64,000 nt of DNA from Saccharothrix sp. ST-888 (GTDB taxonomy: Bacteria; Actinomycetota; Actinomycetes; Streptomycetales; Streptomycetaceae), in the NCBI RefSeq assembly GCF_000955975.1, contig NZ_JYJF01000011.1, forward strand, positions 1-64,000. The letters run 5' to 3'. The notes under the pieces are model-generated. The model did not search any database. It was not told where the DNA came from and saw nothing but the letters and a program-made list of their open reading frames with translations. Both the position numbers and the translations under genes were made by a program. Every line of letters starts with the position of its first letter. Within the stretch, counting starts at the first letter, position 1. Below, one piece after another: positions 7,553-19,228 of this stretch.

Positions 7553-10500
7553 TCAGCCTGCCGCCGGGGCCGGCTCCAGGTGCTCCCGGGTGGGGTGCCC
7601 GTCCGCGACGAAGGCCCGCCACAGACCGGCGTACGCACCGTCGCGGCGCAGCAGTTCGTCGTGCGTGCCGTCCTCGACCACCCGGCCGCGGTCCAGGACG
7701 ACGATCCGGTCCGCGCGCTGAGCGGTCGTCAGGCGGTGGGCGATGACCAGGGTGGTCCGTCCGCCGCTCAACCGGTCCGCCGCGTTGTTGACCGCAGCCT
7801 CGGTGGCCAGGTCGAGCGCGGCGGTGGCCTCGTCGAGGAGCAGGACGTCCGGGGCGACCAGTTCGGCGCGGGCGAGCGCGATCAGTTGGCGCTGCCCGGC
7901 CGAGAGGTTCCGGCCCCGGCCGGCGACCGCGTGGTCGTAGCCGCCCGACAGCTCGGTGATCATCTCGTGTGCGCCGACCGCCCGGGCGGCAGCCTCGACC
8001 TCGGCGTCGGTGGCGGTGGTCCGGCCGTACGCGATGGCCTCCCGCACCGTCCCGGCGAAGAGGTACGCCTCCTGCGGGACTATGCCGAGCCGGTGCCGGT
8101 ACTGGGCGAGGTCGAACCGGGTGATGTCGGTACCGTCGATCCGGACGGTACCGCCGGTCGCGTCGTAGAACCGGGCGACCAGCTTGACCAGCGTGGACTT
8201 CCCGGCGCCGGTCTCACCGACCAGGGCGACGGTCTGCCCGGCCGGGATGTGCAGGTCGACGGCGGACAGCACGTCGGGGTTCCCGTCGCCGCCGCCGTTG
8301 TAGGCGAAGCTGACGTTCTCGAACCGGATCTCGCCGCTCAGCTCCGACACCGGCACCGGATGTTCCGCGTCGGGGGTGCTGGTCGGCGTCCGCAGCAGCT
8401 CACGGATCCGGCCGAGGCCGACGGACGCCTGCTGGTAGCCGTCGAAGATCTGCGAGAGCTGGTTGACCGGCGCGAAGAAGAGGTCGATGTACAGCAGGTA
8501 CGCCACCAGCGCACCGATGGTGAGCGTCCCCGCGTCCACCCGGGAGGCCCCGGCGATCAGCACCAGTGCGGCCGCCACGCTGGACAGGAACTGCACGAAC
8601 GGGAAGTACAGCGAGATGTAGAGCTGCGCCCGGACCCGGGCGTCGCGGTACTCCACTCCGCGGGCCACGAAGCGTGCGGTGTTGGCGTCCTGGCGCCGGA
8701 ACGCCTGGACGATCCGCATGCCGGCCACGTTCTCCTGGAGGTCGGCGTTGACCGTGCTGATCAGGTCCCGGGAGATCTGGTACTGGGTGGTCGACTTGCG
8801 GCGGAACACCACGGTCGCGATCACCAGCAGCGGAAGCACCGTGAAGACGACCAGGGCCAGGCTGGCGTCGATGACCAGCAGCGCACCGAGGATCCCGAAG
8901 AAGGTCAGCACGCTGATCACGGCCGTGACCACACCGGTCTGCAGGAAGCTCGAGATGGAGTCCACGTCGGTGGTCATCCGGGTCATGATCCGGCCGGACA
9001 GCTCGCGCTCGTAGTAGTCCAGGCCCAGCCGGTTCAGGTGGGCGAAGATCTTGAGCCGCAGGGTGTAGAGGACGCGTTCACCGGTCCGTCCGCTGACCCT
9101 GGTCTCCGCGCTCTGGACCAGCCAGTCGAGCAGCACGACCGCGAGGGCGGCCAGGGCGGCGACCGCGACGCCGGACATCGCGGCCCTGCTGACGCCGTCG
9201 TCGATCCCGTGCCGGATCAGCACCGGGAGGGCGAGCCCGGCTGCCGAGTCCAGGGCGACCAGCACGAGGGCGACGGCCAGCGGGCGGCGGAAGGGCTTCA
9301 GCAGGCGGCCGAGGCTGAAGTCCGGGTCACCGGCCTCGGCTGCGGGGACCAGGACGTCCGGGGTGTCGGTGGCCGGTGGCAGGGCGGCCACCCTGGCGAG
9401 CAGCTCCGCCTTGTCGCGGTCGGCGGACTCGGCCTGCCTGCCCTCACCGGGCCGCTCGGCGCCGTCGCGCGGCACCTCCGGCTGCCCGGCCCGGACGGCG
9501 GCGGTGTCGGGAGCGGGACGGTCGGCCGCATCGGGGTCGGTGATCAGCGCCCGGTACTGAGGACATCGGTCTTCGAGTTCCTCATGGGTACCGAGGTCGA
9601 TCAGGCGGCCGTGGTCGAGCACAGCTATCCGGTCGGCCAGGTGCAGGGTGGACCGGCGGTGGGCGATCAGGAGCGTGGTCCGGCCGGCCATCACGCCCCT
9701 CAGCGCCTCGTGGATCTCGGCCTCGATCTGCGGGTCGACCGCTGAGGTCGCGTCGTCGAGCAGCAGCACCTGCGGGTCGCTGAGGATCGCCCGCGCGAGG
9801 GCGATCCGCTGGCGCTGGCCGCCGGAGAGGGTGAGCCCCTGCTCCCCGACCCTGGTGTCGTAGCCCTCGGGCAGCTCGGCGATGAAGCCGTCCGCCCGCG
9901 CGGCCCTCGCCGCTGCCGCCACCTGCTCGTCGGTCGCGTCCGGGTGCCCGTACGCGATGTTGGTCCGGACGCTCTCGGAGAACAGGAAGCTGTCCTCGGG
10001 GACGATGCCGACCGTGCCGCGCACCGAGTCGAGGGTGAGCTCGCGCAGGTCGTGGCCGTACAGCCGGATCGCGCCCGCGGTCGGGTCGTAGAACCTCGGC
10101 ACGAGCTGCGCGACGGTCGACTTGCCCGAGCCGGAGGTGCCGACCAGCGCCAGCGTTTCGCCCTCGGCGAGTTCGATGCTCAGGTGCCTGAGGACGAGGT
10201 CGGTGTCCTGCGCATCGCCGAAGCGGAAGTCCACCCGGTCGAGCTGGAGCGCGGGTGCCCCCGGGACGGGAGAGACCACCGGGCGGTCCGGCTTGCCGGA
10301 GCGGTCCGCGGTGGGCCGGCCCGCGGTGGAGTGGTCCTCGGTGGAGTGGTCCGCGGTGCGGAAGGTGAGCTCGGCCGCGTCCGCCCGTTCGTGGATCACG
10401 GGCTGCTGGTCCACCAGCTGGAGCACCCGCTCGACACCGGCACGGGCCTGCTGGCCGACGGTGATCAGCATGGTGAGCATGCGGACCGGGCTGGTCATCT

Positions 10501-11512
10501 GCGCGAGGTAGGCGGAGAAGGCCACGAAGGTGCCCAGCGAGACCTGGCCGCGGACCGCGAGCCAGCCGCCCAGGGCGAGCACGGCGACCTGCCCGAGTGC
10601 CGGGACCGCCTGCATGGCGGGGGTGTAGCGGCTGTTGAGCCGGATCGAGCGGAGCCTCGCACCGAACAGACCGCGCGAAACCTGCTCCAGCTTTCCGCGC
10701 TCCTGGGCCTCCTGGCCGAAGCCCTTCACCACCCGGACACCGCCGACGGCGCCGTCCACGACGCCCGCCACGGCCGCCGCCTCCTGCTGCGCCGCCCAGG
10801 TGGCCGGGAACAGTCGCTTCCGGCTGAGCGTGGCGATCCACCAGAGCAGCGGACCCATCACCAGCGCGACCAGGGTGAGCGGCGGGGAGAGCCAGAGCAT
10901 CACCAGGATCGACATGCCGAACATCAGGAAGTTGCCGGTCATCATCGGCAGCATGGAGAGCAGGCCGTTGATCAACTGGAGGTCGGAGGTGGCCCGGCCG
11001 ACCACCTGACCGACGTCGAGCGCGTCCTGGCGGGCACCGTCGAGCCTGGTGAGCGAGCGGAAGAGGTCGGTCCGCAGATCCTGCTGGACGTCCAGAGCCA
11101 GCTGGCCGCCGTAGTAGCGGCGGACCTGGGTGCAGACGAAGACCAGGACGGCGGCCAGCAGCAGCGCCGCCGCCCACGGCGCGAGTGAACGGGTGTGGGC
11201 GGTGATGACGTCATCGATGATCAGCTTGGTGATCAGCGGGACCACGGCCGTGATGGCCATCCCCACCAGCGAAGCTCCGAAGGACAGCAGTACGTTCCGG
11301 CGGTAGCGCCAGCAGTAGCGCGACAGCCTGGTGAGCCAGCCCGGCTCGGCCTGCGGTTGGGGCCCAGTCTGCGGCTGCGGCTGCGAAGTCGGCTCGGGCC
11401 CGGGGTGGGGGCCGCTCGCCGAACGGGTGGTCTCCGATCCTGTGCCGGACAGGTCGCGGTCTGCCCTGCCGCCTGGCGAAAGCTCCGTTGTGGATCCGTG
11501 AGTCTCAGGCAT
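7553..11512 (-). CDS. Fused ABC exporter, TMD-NBD-TMD-NBD
   Basis: 1,319 residues from ATG 11512 (MPETHGSTT). Two complete half-exporters are fused: membrane domain 1 (about 60-350), nucleotide-binding domain 1 (Walker A GTSGSGKST near 457, signature LSGGQRQ, Walker B LLLDDATSAVD), a charged linker, membrane domain 2 (about 730-1010), and nucleotide-binding domain 2 (Walker A GETGAGKST near 1097, signature LSAGQRQ, Walker B LLLDEATAALD). In NBD1 the catalytic Glu after Walker B is Asp, and in NBD2 the signature is LSAGQ; both belong to the same composite ATP site, so one site is probably non-hydrolytic. It probably exports a lipid, drug or peptide. TAGTAT lies 8 nt before the ATG with no Shine-Dalgarno sequence. 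An imperfect palindrome just upstream (about 11526-11542) could be a TetR-type operator. The TetR gene is upstream on the same strand. Confidence 0.92.
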   Translation of the reverse strand: MPETHGSTTELSPGGRADRDLSGTGSETTRSASGPHPGPEPTSQPQPQTGPQPQAEPGWLTRLSRYCWRYRRNVLLSFGASLVGMAITAVVPLITKLIIDDVITAHTRSLAPWAAALLLAAVLVFVCTQVRRYYGGQLALDVQQDLRTDLFRSLTRLDGARQDALDVGQVVGRATSDLQLINGLLSMLPMMTGNFLMFGMSILVMLWLSPPLTLVALVMGPLLWWIATLSRKRLFPATWAAQQEAAAVAGVVDGAVGGVRVVKGFGQEAQERGKLEQVSRGLFGARLRSIRLNSRYTPAMQAVPALGQVAVLALGGWLAVRGQVSLGTFVAFSAYLAQMTSPVRMLTMLITVGQQARAGVERVLQLVDQQPVIHERADAAELTFRTADHSTEDHSTAGRPTADRSGKPDRPVVSPVPGAPALQLDRVDFRFGDAQDTDLVLRHLSIELAEGETLALVGTSGSGKSTVAQLVPRFYDPTAGAIRLYGHDLRELTLDSVRGTVGIVPEDSFLFSESVRTNIAYGHPDATDEQVAAAARAARADGFIAELPEGYDTRVGEQGLTLSGGQRQRIALARAILSDPQVLLLDDATSAVDPQIEAEIHEALRGVMAGRTTLLIAHRRSTLHLADRIAVLDHGRLIDLGTHEELEDRCPQYRALITDPDAADRPAPDTAAVRAGQPEVPRDGAERPGEGRQAESADRDKAELLARVAALPPATDTPDVLVPAAEAGDPDFSLGRLLKPFRRPLAVALVLVALDSAAGLALPVLIRHGIDDGVSRAAMSGVAVAALAALAVVLLDWLVQSAETRVSGRTGERVLYTLRLKIFAHLNRLGLDYYERELSGRIMTRMTTDVDSISSFLQTGVVTAVISVLTFFGILGALLVIDASLALVVFTVLPLLVIATVVFRRKSTTQYQISRDLISTVNADLQENVAGMRIVQAFRRQDANTARFVARGVEYRDARVRAQLYISLYFPFVQFLSSVAAALVLIAGASRVDAGTLTIGALVAYLLYIDLFFAPVNQLSQIFDGYQQASVGLGRIRELLRTPTSTPDAEHPVPVSELSGEIRFENVSFAYNGGGDGNPDVLSAVDLHIPAGQTVALVGETGAGKSTLVKLVARFYDATGGTVRIDGTDITRFDLAQYRHRLGIVPQEAYLFAGTVREAIAYGRTTATDAEVEAAARAVGAHEMITELSGGYDHAVAGRGRNLSAGQRQLIALARAELVAPDVLLLDEATAALDLATEAAVNNAADRLSGGRTTLVIAHRLTTAQRADRIVVLDRGRVVEDGTHDELLRRDGAYAGLWRAFVADGHPTREHLEPAPAAG

Positions 11513-11753
11513 ATTTAGGGATACTAACCATTCGGTCGGGCGGGAGTCCATCGAGATTCCGACGGGCCTGCAGAGACAGGAACAGCGCGCGGGCCGACCT
11601 GCTTCCCGTCTTCCATCAGCTTTCACCAGCCTGGATGAACCCACAGGCGCAGCACACCGGTCTGGCGCCCCGACCGCGACCTCCATTGGTCCCAAGCCGG
11701 TCGCAGGCCGGCCGTGGGCCACCCGGCTGCGAATGCCGGACGCCCGGCCGGGC

Positions 11754-12398
11754 TCAGTCCTCGCCGGGCCCGGCGGTGGCGGCGGCCGCCGCGAACGCAC
11801 CCAGCGCCAGACTGTGCAGCAGCGCCGCCATTCCGTCCCTGGTCAAGCCCGACCGCTCGCCCTGCGCCGGCTGGGGACCGGCACTGTGCGGGGTCGAGTT
11901 GATCAGCCCGAAGACCGCGTGGACCGCCGCCCTGGCGGTCTGCTCGCCGCCGGACCCGGCCAGCGCCGGGAACGCCTCGCGGACCACCTCCACCCACAGC
12001 TCGACGTAGCCGCGCTGGAGGCGCCGCACGCGCCGTCGGTCCTCCTCCTTCAGATGGAGCAGTTCACGGTCGTGCAGGGTGATCAGGTCGCGGTCGTCCA
12101 GCGCGAAGTCCACGTGTCCGCCGATCAGAGCGTCGAGCGCACCGGCCGCGTCCGGCGCGTCACCGGCCCGGCGACGGCCCTCGTCCAGCAGCCTTTCGCT
12201 GATGCCGACCAGGAGGTCGGCGAGCATGGCGTCCTTGCCGGAGAAGTGCCGGTACAGACCCGGGCCGCTGATGCCGACCGCCTTGCCGATCTCGTCGACG
12301 CCGACACCGAGGAATCCACGTGCGGCGAAGAGGCGCGCGGCCTCCTTCCGGATCTGGTCGCGGCGTGAGAGCGCGGAGGGAGCCTGGGCGTTCGACAT
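11754..12398 (-). CDS. TetR/AcrR family transcriptional regulator
   Basis: About 214 residues from ATG 12398 (MSNAQAPS); an ATG three codons upstream at 12407 is the alternative. TACGAT (12411-12406) stands exactly 7 nt before ATG 12398 and there is no Shine-Dalgarno sequence, favouring a leaderless start there. The N-terminal helix-turn-helix is clear: RRDQIRKEAARLFAARGF, then VGVDEIGKAVGISGPGLYRH and FSGKDAML. The C-terminal ligand domain is not diagnostic. The gene is divergent from the methylcrotonyl-CoA carboxylase operon and upstream of the exporter on the same strand. Repressors in this position commonly control branched-chain acyl-CoA degradation, so control of the divergent operon is the leading guess. 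Confidence 0.92.
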   Translation of the reverse strand: MSNAQAPSALSRRDQIRKEAARLFAARGFLGVGVDEIGKAVGISGPGLYRHFSGKDAMLADLLVGISERLLDEGRRRAGDAPDAAGALDALIGGHVDFALDDRDLITLHDRELLHLKEEDRRRVRRLQRGYVELWVEVVREAFPALAGSGGEQTARAAVHAVFGLINSTPHSAGPQPAQGERSGLTRDGMAALLHSLALGAFAAAAATAGPGED

Positions 12399-12420
12399 GA
12401 CGTCCATCGTAGACAGTCGA

Positions 12421-12465
12421 GTTATCGACGGTTAACCTGGGCGGCAGGAGTTAACGCTCATTAAC
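12421..12465. promoter_or_regulatory. Operator-like repeats between tetR and the acyl-CoA carboxylase operon
   Basis: GGTTAACC (12430-12437) is a perfect palindrome, and GTTAA-N6-TTAAC (12450-12465) is an inverted repeat; a related GTTATCGAC lies at 12421-12429. The cluster sits in the 124-nt divergent region and is AT-rich for this genome. It fits a TetR-family operator controlling both directions, but no binding data can be inferred. Confidence 0.5.
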
Positions 12466-12522
12466 AGGGTGGCGGACTCACCTGTCCGCATACCCGGCTC
12501 CGAGGGCAAGGGAGCTCTTGGG

Positions 12523-14253
12523 ATGGTCTTCTCAACCGTCGGCCCGGCCGCCGCCTCACCCGCAGGTACGGCACCGGGACTGTTCACCGACGCACACACG
12601 GGCCCGTTCGAGGCAGCCGCCTCGCCGGCCTCCGCTGCGCCCGCACCCCGGCTGGAGAGTTCGGTGGACGCCGGCTCGGCCGCCTTCCGCGCGAACACCG
12701 CCGCCCACCAGGCCCTGGTGGCCGAGCTGCGGGAGAAGCTGGGGGCCGCCGCACTCGGCGGTGGCGCCAAGGCCCGGGCCCGGCACACCTCCCGGGGCAA
12801 ACTGCTGCCGCGCGACCGGGTGGACACGCTCCTCGACCCCGCCTCCCCCTTCCTGGAGCTGAGCCCGCTGGCAGCCGACGGGCTGTACGACGGCGCCGCC
12901 CCGGCGGCGGGCGTGATCGCCGGGATCGGCCGGGTGGCCGGGCGCGAGGTGGTGGTGGTCGCCAACGACGCCACCGTCAAGGGCGGCACCTACTACCCGA
13001 TGACGGTCAAGAAGCACCTCCGGGCTCAGGAAGTCGCCCTGGAGAACCGCCTCCCGTGCATCTACCTGGTGGACTCCGGCGGCGCGTTCCTCCCGATGCA
13101 GGACGAGGTCTTCCCGGACCGCGACCACTTCGGACGGATCTTCTACAACCAGGCGCGCCTCTCCGCCGCCGGGATCCCGCAGATCGCGGCGGTGCTCGGC
13201 TCGTGCACGGCGGGCGGCGCCTACGTCCCGGCGATGAGCGACCAGGCGGTGATCGTCCGCAACCAGGGCACCATCTTCCTCGGCGGCCCGCCGCTGGTGA
13301 AGGCGGCGACCGGCGAGGTCGTCACCGCCGAGGAGCTGGGCGGCGGCGAACTGCACTCCCGCACCTCGGGCGTGACGGACCATCTGGCCGAGGACGACGC
13401 CCACGCGCTCTCCATCGTCCGGACCATCGTCTCCGAGCTCGGCGCCCGGCCCGGAAAGCCCTGGCCGCTGACTCCGGCCGAGCCACCCGCAGTGGACCCG
13501 GCGAGCCTGTACGGCGCCGTGCCCGTCGACCCCCGGACCCCGTACGACGTCCGCGAGGTGATCGCCCGGATCGTGGACGGCAGCCGGTTCGCCGAGTTCA
13601 AGGCCGAGTACGGCGCCACCCTCGTCACCGGGTTCGCCCGGATCCACGGCCACCCGGTCGGGATCGTCGCCAACAACGGTGTGCTCTTCGCCGAGTCCGC
13701 CCTCAAGGGCGCCCACTTCATCGAGCTGTGCGACCAGCGCGGCATCCCCATCCTCTTCCTGCAGAACATCACCGGCTTCATGGTCGGGCGGCAGTACGAG
13801 GCGGGCGGCATCGCCAAGCACGGCGCCAAGATGGTCACGGCCGTCGCCTGCACCCGGGTCCCGAAGCTGACCGTGGTGATCGGCGGCTCGTACGGCGCGG
13901 GCAACTACTCGATGTGCGGACGCGCCTACTCGCCCCGCTTCCTGTGGATGTGGCCCGGGGCGAAGATCTCGGTCATGGGCGGTGAGCAGGCGGCCTCCGT
14001 CCTGGCCACCGTGCGCCGGGACCAGCTGGAGGCACAGGGCGAGGAGTGGCCCGTCGAGGCCGAGGAGCAGTTCAAGCGGCCCGTCCGGGAGCAGTACGAG
14101 CGGCAGGGCAACGCCTACTACTCGACGGCCCGGCTCTGGGACGACGGTGTGATCGACCCCATGGACACCCGTACCGTGCTCGGTCTCGCCCTCACCACCT
14201 GTGCCAACGCCCCGCTCGCCGACCCCCGTCCGTACGGCGTCTTCCGTATGTGA
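12523..14253 (+). CDS. Methylcrotonyl-CoA carboxylase beta (carboxyltransferase) subunit
   Basis: 576 residues from ATG 12523, with AAGGGAG about 9 nt upstream; an in-frame GTG at 12469 would overlap the operator region. The carboxyltransferase fold is clear: RARHTSRGKLLPRDRVD near residue 84, then GGTYYPMTVKKHLRAQE, the oxyanion-type GGSYGAGNYSMCGRAYSPRF and WPGAKISVMGGEQAASVL. GGAYVPAMSD and the length match MCC beta better than acetyl- or propionyl-CoA carboxylases. It transfers CO2 from carboxybiotin to 3-methylcrotonyl-CoA in leucine breakdown. The partner alpha subunit, HMG-CoA lyase and an acyl-CoA dehydrogenase follow, the order known in streptomycetes for leucine/isovalerate degradation. 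The first about 45 residues are poorly conserved. Confidence 0.93.
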   Translation: MVFSTVGPAAASPAGTAPGLFTDAHTGPFEAAASPASAAPAPRLESSVDAGSAAFRANTAAHQALVAELREKLGAAALGGGAKARARHTSRGKLLPRDRVDTLLDPASPFLELSPLAADGLYDGAAPAAGVIAGIGRVAGREVVVVANDATVKGGTYYPMTVKKHLRAQEVALENRLPCIYLVDSGGAFLPMQDEVFPDRDHFGRIFYNQARLSAAGIPQIAAVLGSCTAGGAYVPAMSDQAVIVRNQGTIFLGGPPLVKAATGEVVTAEELGGGELHSRTSGVTDHLAEDDAHALSIVRTIVSELGARPGKPWPLTPAEPPAVDPASLYGAVPVDPRTPYDVREVIARIVDGSRFAEFKAEYGATLVTGFARIHGHPVGIVANNGVLFAESALKGAHFIELCDQRGIPILFLQNITGFMVGRQYEAGGIAKHGAKMVTAVACTRVPKLTVVIGGSYGAGNYSMCGRAYSPRFLWMWPGAKISVMGGEQAASVLATVRRDQLEAQGEEWPVEAEEQFKRPVREQYERQGNAYYSTARLWDDGVIDPMDTRTVLGLALTTCANAPLADPRPYGVFRM

Positions 14254-14359
14254 GCCGGCGGCCACGGCCTCGATCCGCGCACCCGCGCACCGGGCCGACC
14301 GCCTGCGGCCCACCCCACTGCCCCACCACGGCTCCCCTCGACCCGGAGGAACTCCTCCC

Positions 14360-16668
<2,309 letters not shown>

Positions 16669-16672
<4 letters not shown>

Positions 16673-17694
16673 CGTCCTCGACCCCGGGCCAGAACCCGGC
16701 CCCGAGCCCGAGCCCGCCCGCCGGGCGGGAGCCCGACGCCGTCGACCTGGGTCTGCCGGACGCCGTGCGGGACCCGGCGCTGCCCGCCCGGGTTCGCATC
16801 CACGAGGTCGGCCCGCGCGACGGGTTGCAGAACGAGAAGTCGCTCGTGCCGGTCGAGGTGAAGGCCGAGTTCATCGAACGGCTCGCCGCCGCCGGACTGC
16901 GGACCGTGGAGGCCACCAGTTTCGTCCACCCCAAGTGGGTTCCGCAGCTGGCCGACGCGGAGGAGCTGATGCCCGGGCTCGCCGGGCTCACCGACCGCCA
17001 CCCGGGCCTTCGGCTGCCGGTGCTGGTCCCCAACGAGCGCGGTCTCGACCGCGCCCTCGCCCACCACGCCACCGACATCGCGGTCTTCGCCAGCGCCACC
17101 GAGACCTTCGCCCGGCGCAACCTCAACCGGTCGGCCGACGAGGCCCTGGAGATGTTCCGGCCGGTCGTCGGCCGAGCCGCCGAGGCGGGCGTCCCGACCC
17201 GGGGCTACCTCTCGATGTGCTTCGGCGACCCGTGGGAGGGGCCGGTCCCGCAGGCGCAGGTGATCGACTTCGGTCTGCGCCTGCTCGACCTGGGCTGCAC
17301 CGAGCTGAGCCTCGGCGACACCATCGGCGTGGCCACCCCCGGGCAGGTCACCACCCTACTCGCGGGCTTCGTCCGGGCCGGTGTGCCCATCGAGCGGATC
17401 GCCGTCCACTTCCATGACACCTACGGCCAGGCGCTGGCCAACACCCTGGCCGCGCTGCGCAGCGGGGTGACCGTCGTGGACGCCTCGGCCGGCGGTCTCG
17501 GCGGCTGCCCCTACGCCAAGAGCGCGACCGGCAACCTCGCCACCGAGGACCTGGTCTGGATGCTGCACGGGCTCGGCATCGAGACCGGTGTCGATCTGCG
17601 CGCCCTGGTCGCGACCAGCGGCTGGATGGCGCGGCAGCTCGGCCGTCCGAGCCCGTCCCGCGCGGTCCAGGCCCTGTTCCACCAACCGGCCTGA
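16669..17694 (+). CDS. Hydroxymethylglutaryl-CoA lyase
   Basis: 341 residues, starting in a 4-nt ATGA overlap with the alpha subunit gene. A TIM-barrel lyase of the DRE-type metallolyase group: VRIHEVGPRDGLQNEKSLVP carries the catalytic Arg-Asp pair, VEATSFVHPKWVPQLADAEE follows, HFHDTYGQ provides metal ligands, and GGLGGCPYAKSATGN is the HMG-CoA lyase active-site Cys signature. It splits HMG-CoA into acetyl-CoA and acetoacetate, the last step of leucine degradation. The first about 40 residues are Pro-rich and outside the barrel. Confidence 0.95.
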
Positions 17695-17733
17695 CCGTCC
17701 CGGCCCGCACCCGCCCCGGGCCGCCCTGATCCG

Positions 17734-17763
17734 GGGCGTCCTGTCTCCGGGCGTCCTGTCTCC
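17734..17763. repeat. Tandem 15-nt repeat
   Basis: Two exact copies of GGGCGTCCTGTCTCC, followed by a partial third copy, lie in the 198-nt gap before the acyl-CoA dehydrogenase gene. No function is apparent. Confidence 0.7.
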
Positions 17764-17894
17764 GGGCGTACCGGACCGGGGCTGCTCCGGACCCGGGTTT
17801 CTCCCCGGGGCTCCCACCCATGGACCACCGGCCGCTGCGGCCGCCCCACAGTCGACACCGTCGGCCTTCCGAGCCGCGACCCAGGAGGATCACC

Positions 17895-19085
17895 ATGCTC
17901 GACCACCGCCTCGACCACGAATACGAGGAACTGCGGCGCACGGTCGCCGAGTTCGCCCAGGATGTGGTCGCCCCGAAGATCGGGGAGTTCTACGAGCAGG
18001 GCGAGTTCCCGTACGAGATCGTCCGCGAGATGGGGCGGATGGGGCTCTTCGGCCTGCCGTTCCCGGAGGAGTACGGCGGCATGGGCGGCGACTACTTCGC
18101 GCTCTGCCTCGCGCTGGAGGAACTGGCCCGGGTGGACTCCTCGGTCGCCATCACCCTGGAGGCGGCGGTCTCGCTCGGCGCAATGCCGATCTACCGCTTC
18201 GGGACGGAGGAGCAGAAGCAGGAGTGGCTGCCCCGGCTGACCTCGGGCGAGATGCTCGGCGCCTTCGGGCTGACCGAGCCGGAGGGCGGCTCGGACGCGG
18301 GCGCCACGCGGACCACAGCACGCTTCGACGAGGCCACCGACGAGTGGGTGATCAACGGCACGAAGTGCTTCATCACCAACTCCGGCACGGAGATCACCGG
18401 CCTGGTCACCGTGACCGCACTGACCGAGCCGATCGCCCGTTCGAGTGAAGACGGCTCGGAGCCCTCGCCAAAGCGGGAGATCTCCTCCATCATCGTCCCC
18501 ACCGGAACCCCGGGCTTCACGGTCTCGAAGAAATACTCCAAGGTCGGGTGGAACGCCTCCGACACCCGCGAACTGTCCTTCACCGAATGCCGAGTCCCGG
18601 CAGCCAACCTGCTGGGTGCGCGTGGCCGCGGTTACGCGCAGTTCCTGCGGATCCTCGACGAGGGCCGCATCGCCATCGCAGCCCTGGCCACCGGTCTGGC
18701 CCAGGGGTGCGTCGACCAGTCAGTCCTCTACGCCGGTACCCGCCGGGCCTTCGGCCGGGCGATCGGCGCCAACCAGGCCATCCAGTTCAAGCTCGCCGAC
18801 ATGGAGATGCGCGCCCACACCTCCCGCCTCGCCTGGCGGGACGCCGCCTCCCGGCTGCTGCACTCCGAGCCCTTCAAGAAGGAGGCGGCGATCGCCAAGC
18901 TCTACTCCTCCGAAGCCGCCGTCGACAACGCGCGGGAGGCCACCCAGATCCACGGCGGGTACGGCTTCATGAACGAGTTCCCGGTCGCACGGTTCTGGCG
19001 CGACTGCAAGATCCTCGAGATCGGCGAGGGCACCTCCGAGGTCCAGCGGATGCTGATCGCAAGGGAGTTGGGCGTCACCTCCTGA
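17895..19085 (+). CDS. acdH: Acyl-CoA dehydrogenase (isovaleryl/branched short-chain type, AcdH-like)
   Basis: 396 residues from ATG 17895 with AGGAGG 7-8 nt upstream. Typical flavin dehydrogenase segments: LPFPEEYGGMGGDYFALCLA, GAFGLTEPEGGSDAGATRT (FAD/substrate loop), GTKCFITNSG, and TQIHGGYGFMNEFPVARFWR followed by EIGEGTSEVQR. By comparison with medium-chain acyl-CoA dehydrogenase, the Glu of MNEFPV is the likely catalytic base. It oxidises isovaleryl-CoA or related acyl-CoA and passes electrons to ETF. Together with the preceding three genes it covers isovaleryl-CoA to acetoacetate. An acdH gene at this position is known in Streptomyces. There is a 200-nt gap before it, so it may also have its own promoter. 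Confidence 0.92.
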   Translation: MLDHRLDHEYEELRRTVAEFAQDVVAPKIGEFYEQGEFPYEIVREMGRMGLFGLPFPEEYGGMGGDYFALCLALEELARVDSSVAITLEAAVSLGAMPIYRFGTEEQKQEWLPRLTSGEMLGAFGLTEPEGGSDAGATRTTARFDEATDEWVINGTKCFITNSGTEITGLVTVTALTEPIARSSEDGSEPSPKREISSIIVPTGTPGFTVSKKYSKVGWNASDTRELSFTECRVPAANLLGARGRGYAQFLRILDEGRIAIAALATGLAQGCVDQSVLYAGTRRAFGRAIGANQAIQFKLADMEMRAHTSRLAWRDAASRLLHSEPFKKEAAIAKLYSSEAAVDNAREATQIHGGYGFMNEFPVARFWRDCKILEIGEGTSEVQRMLIARELGVTS

Positions 19086-19228
19086 GGCTGCGCCGCAACG
19101 ACCACCCGGTGGTTCCGAGACCGCGTCCTGCGGCAACCCGAGCTTCGGGCTGCCGCAGGACGATCCCGACATCGATCGATCCGGCAACGGGCCCCGGACC
19201 AGCCCGGACCGATCCACCTGACAGCAGG

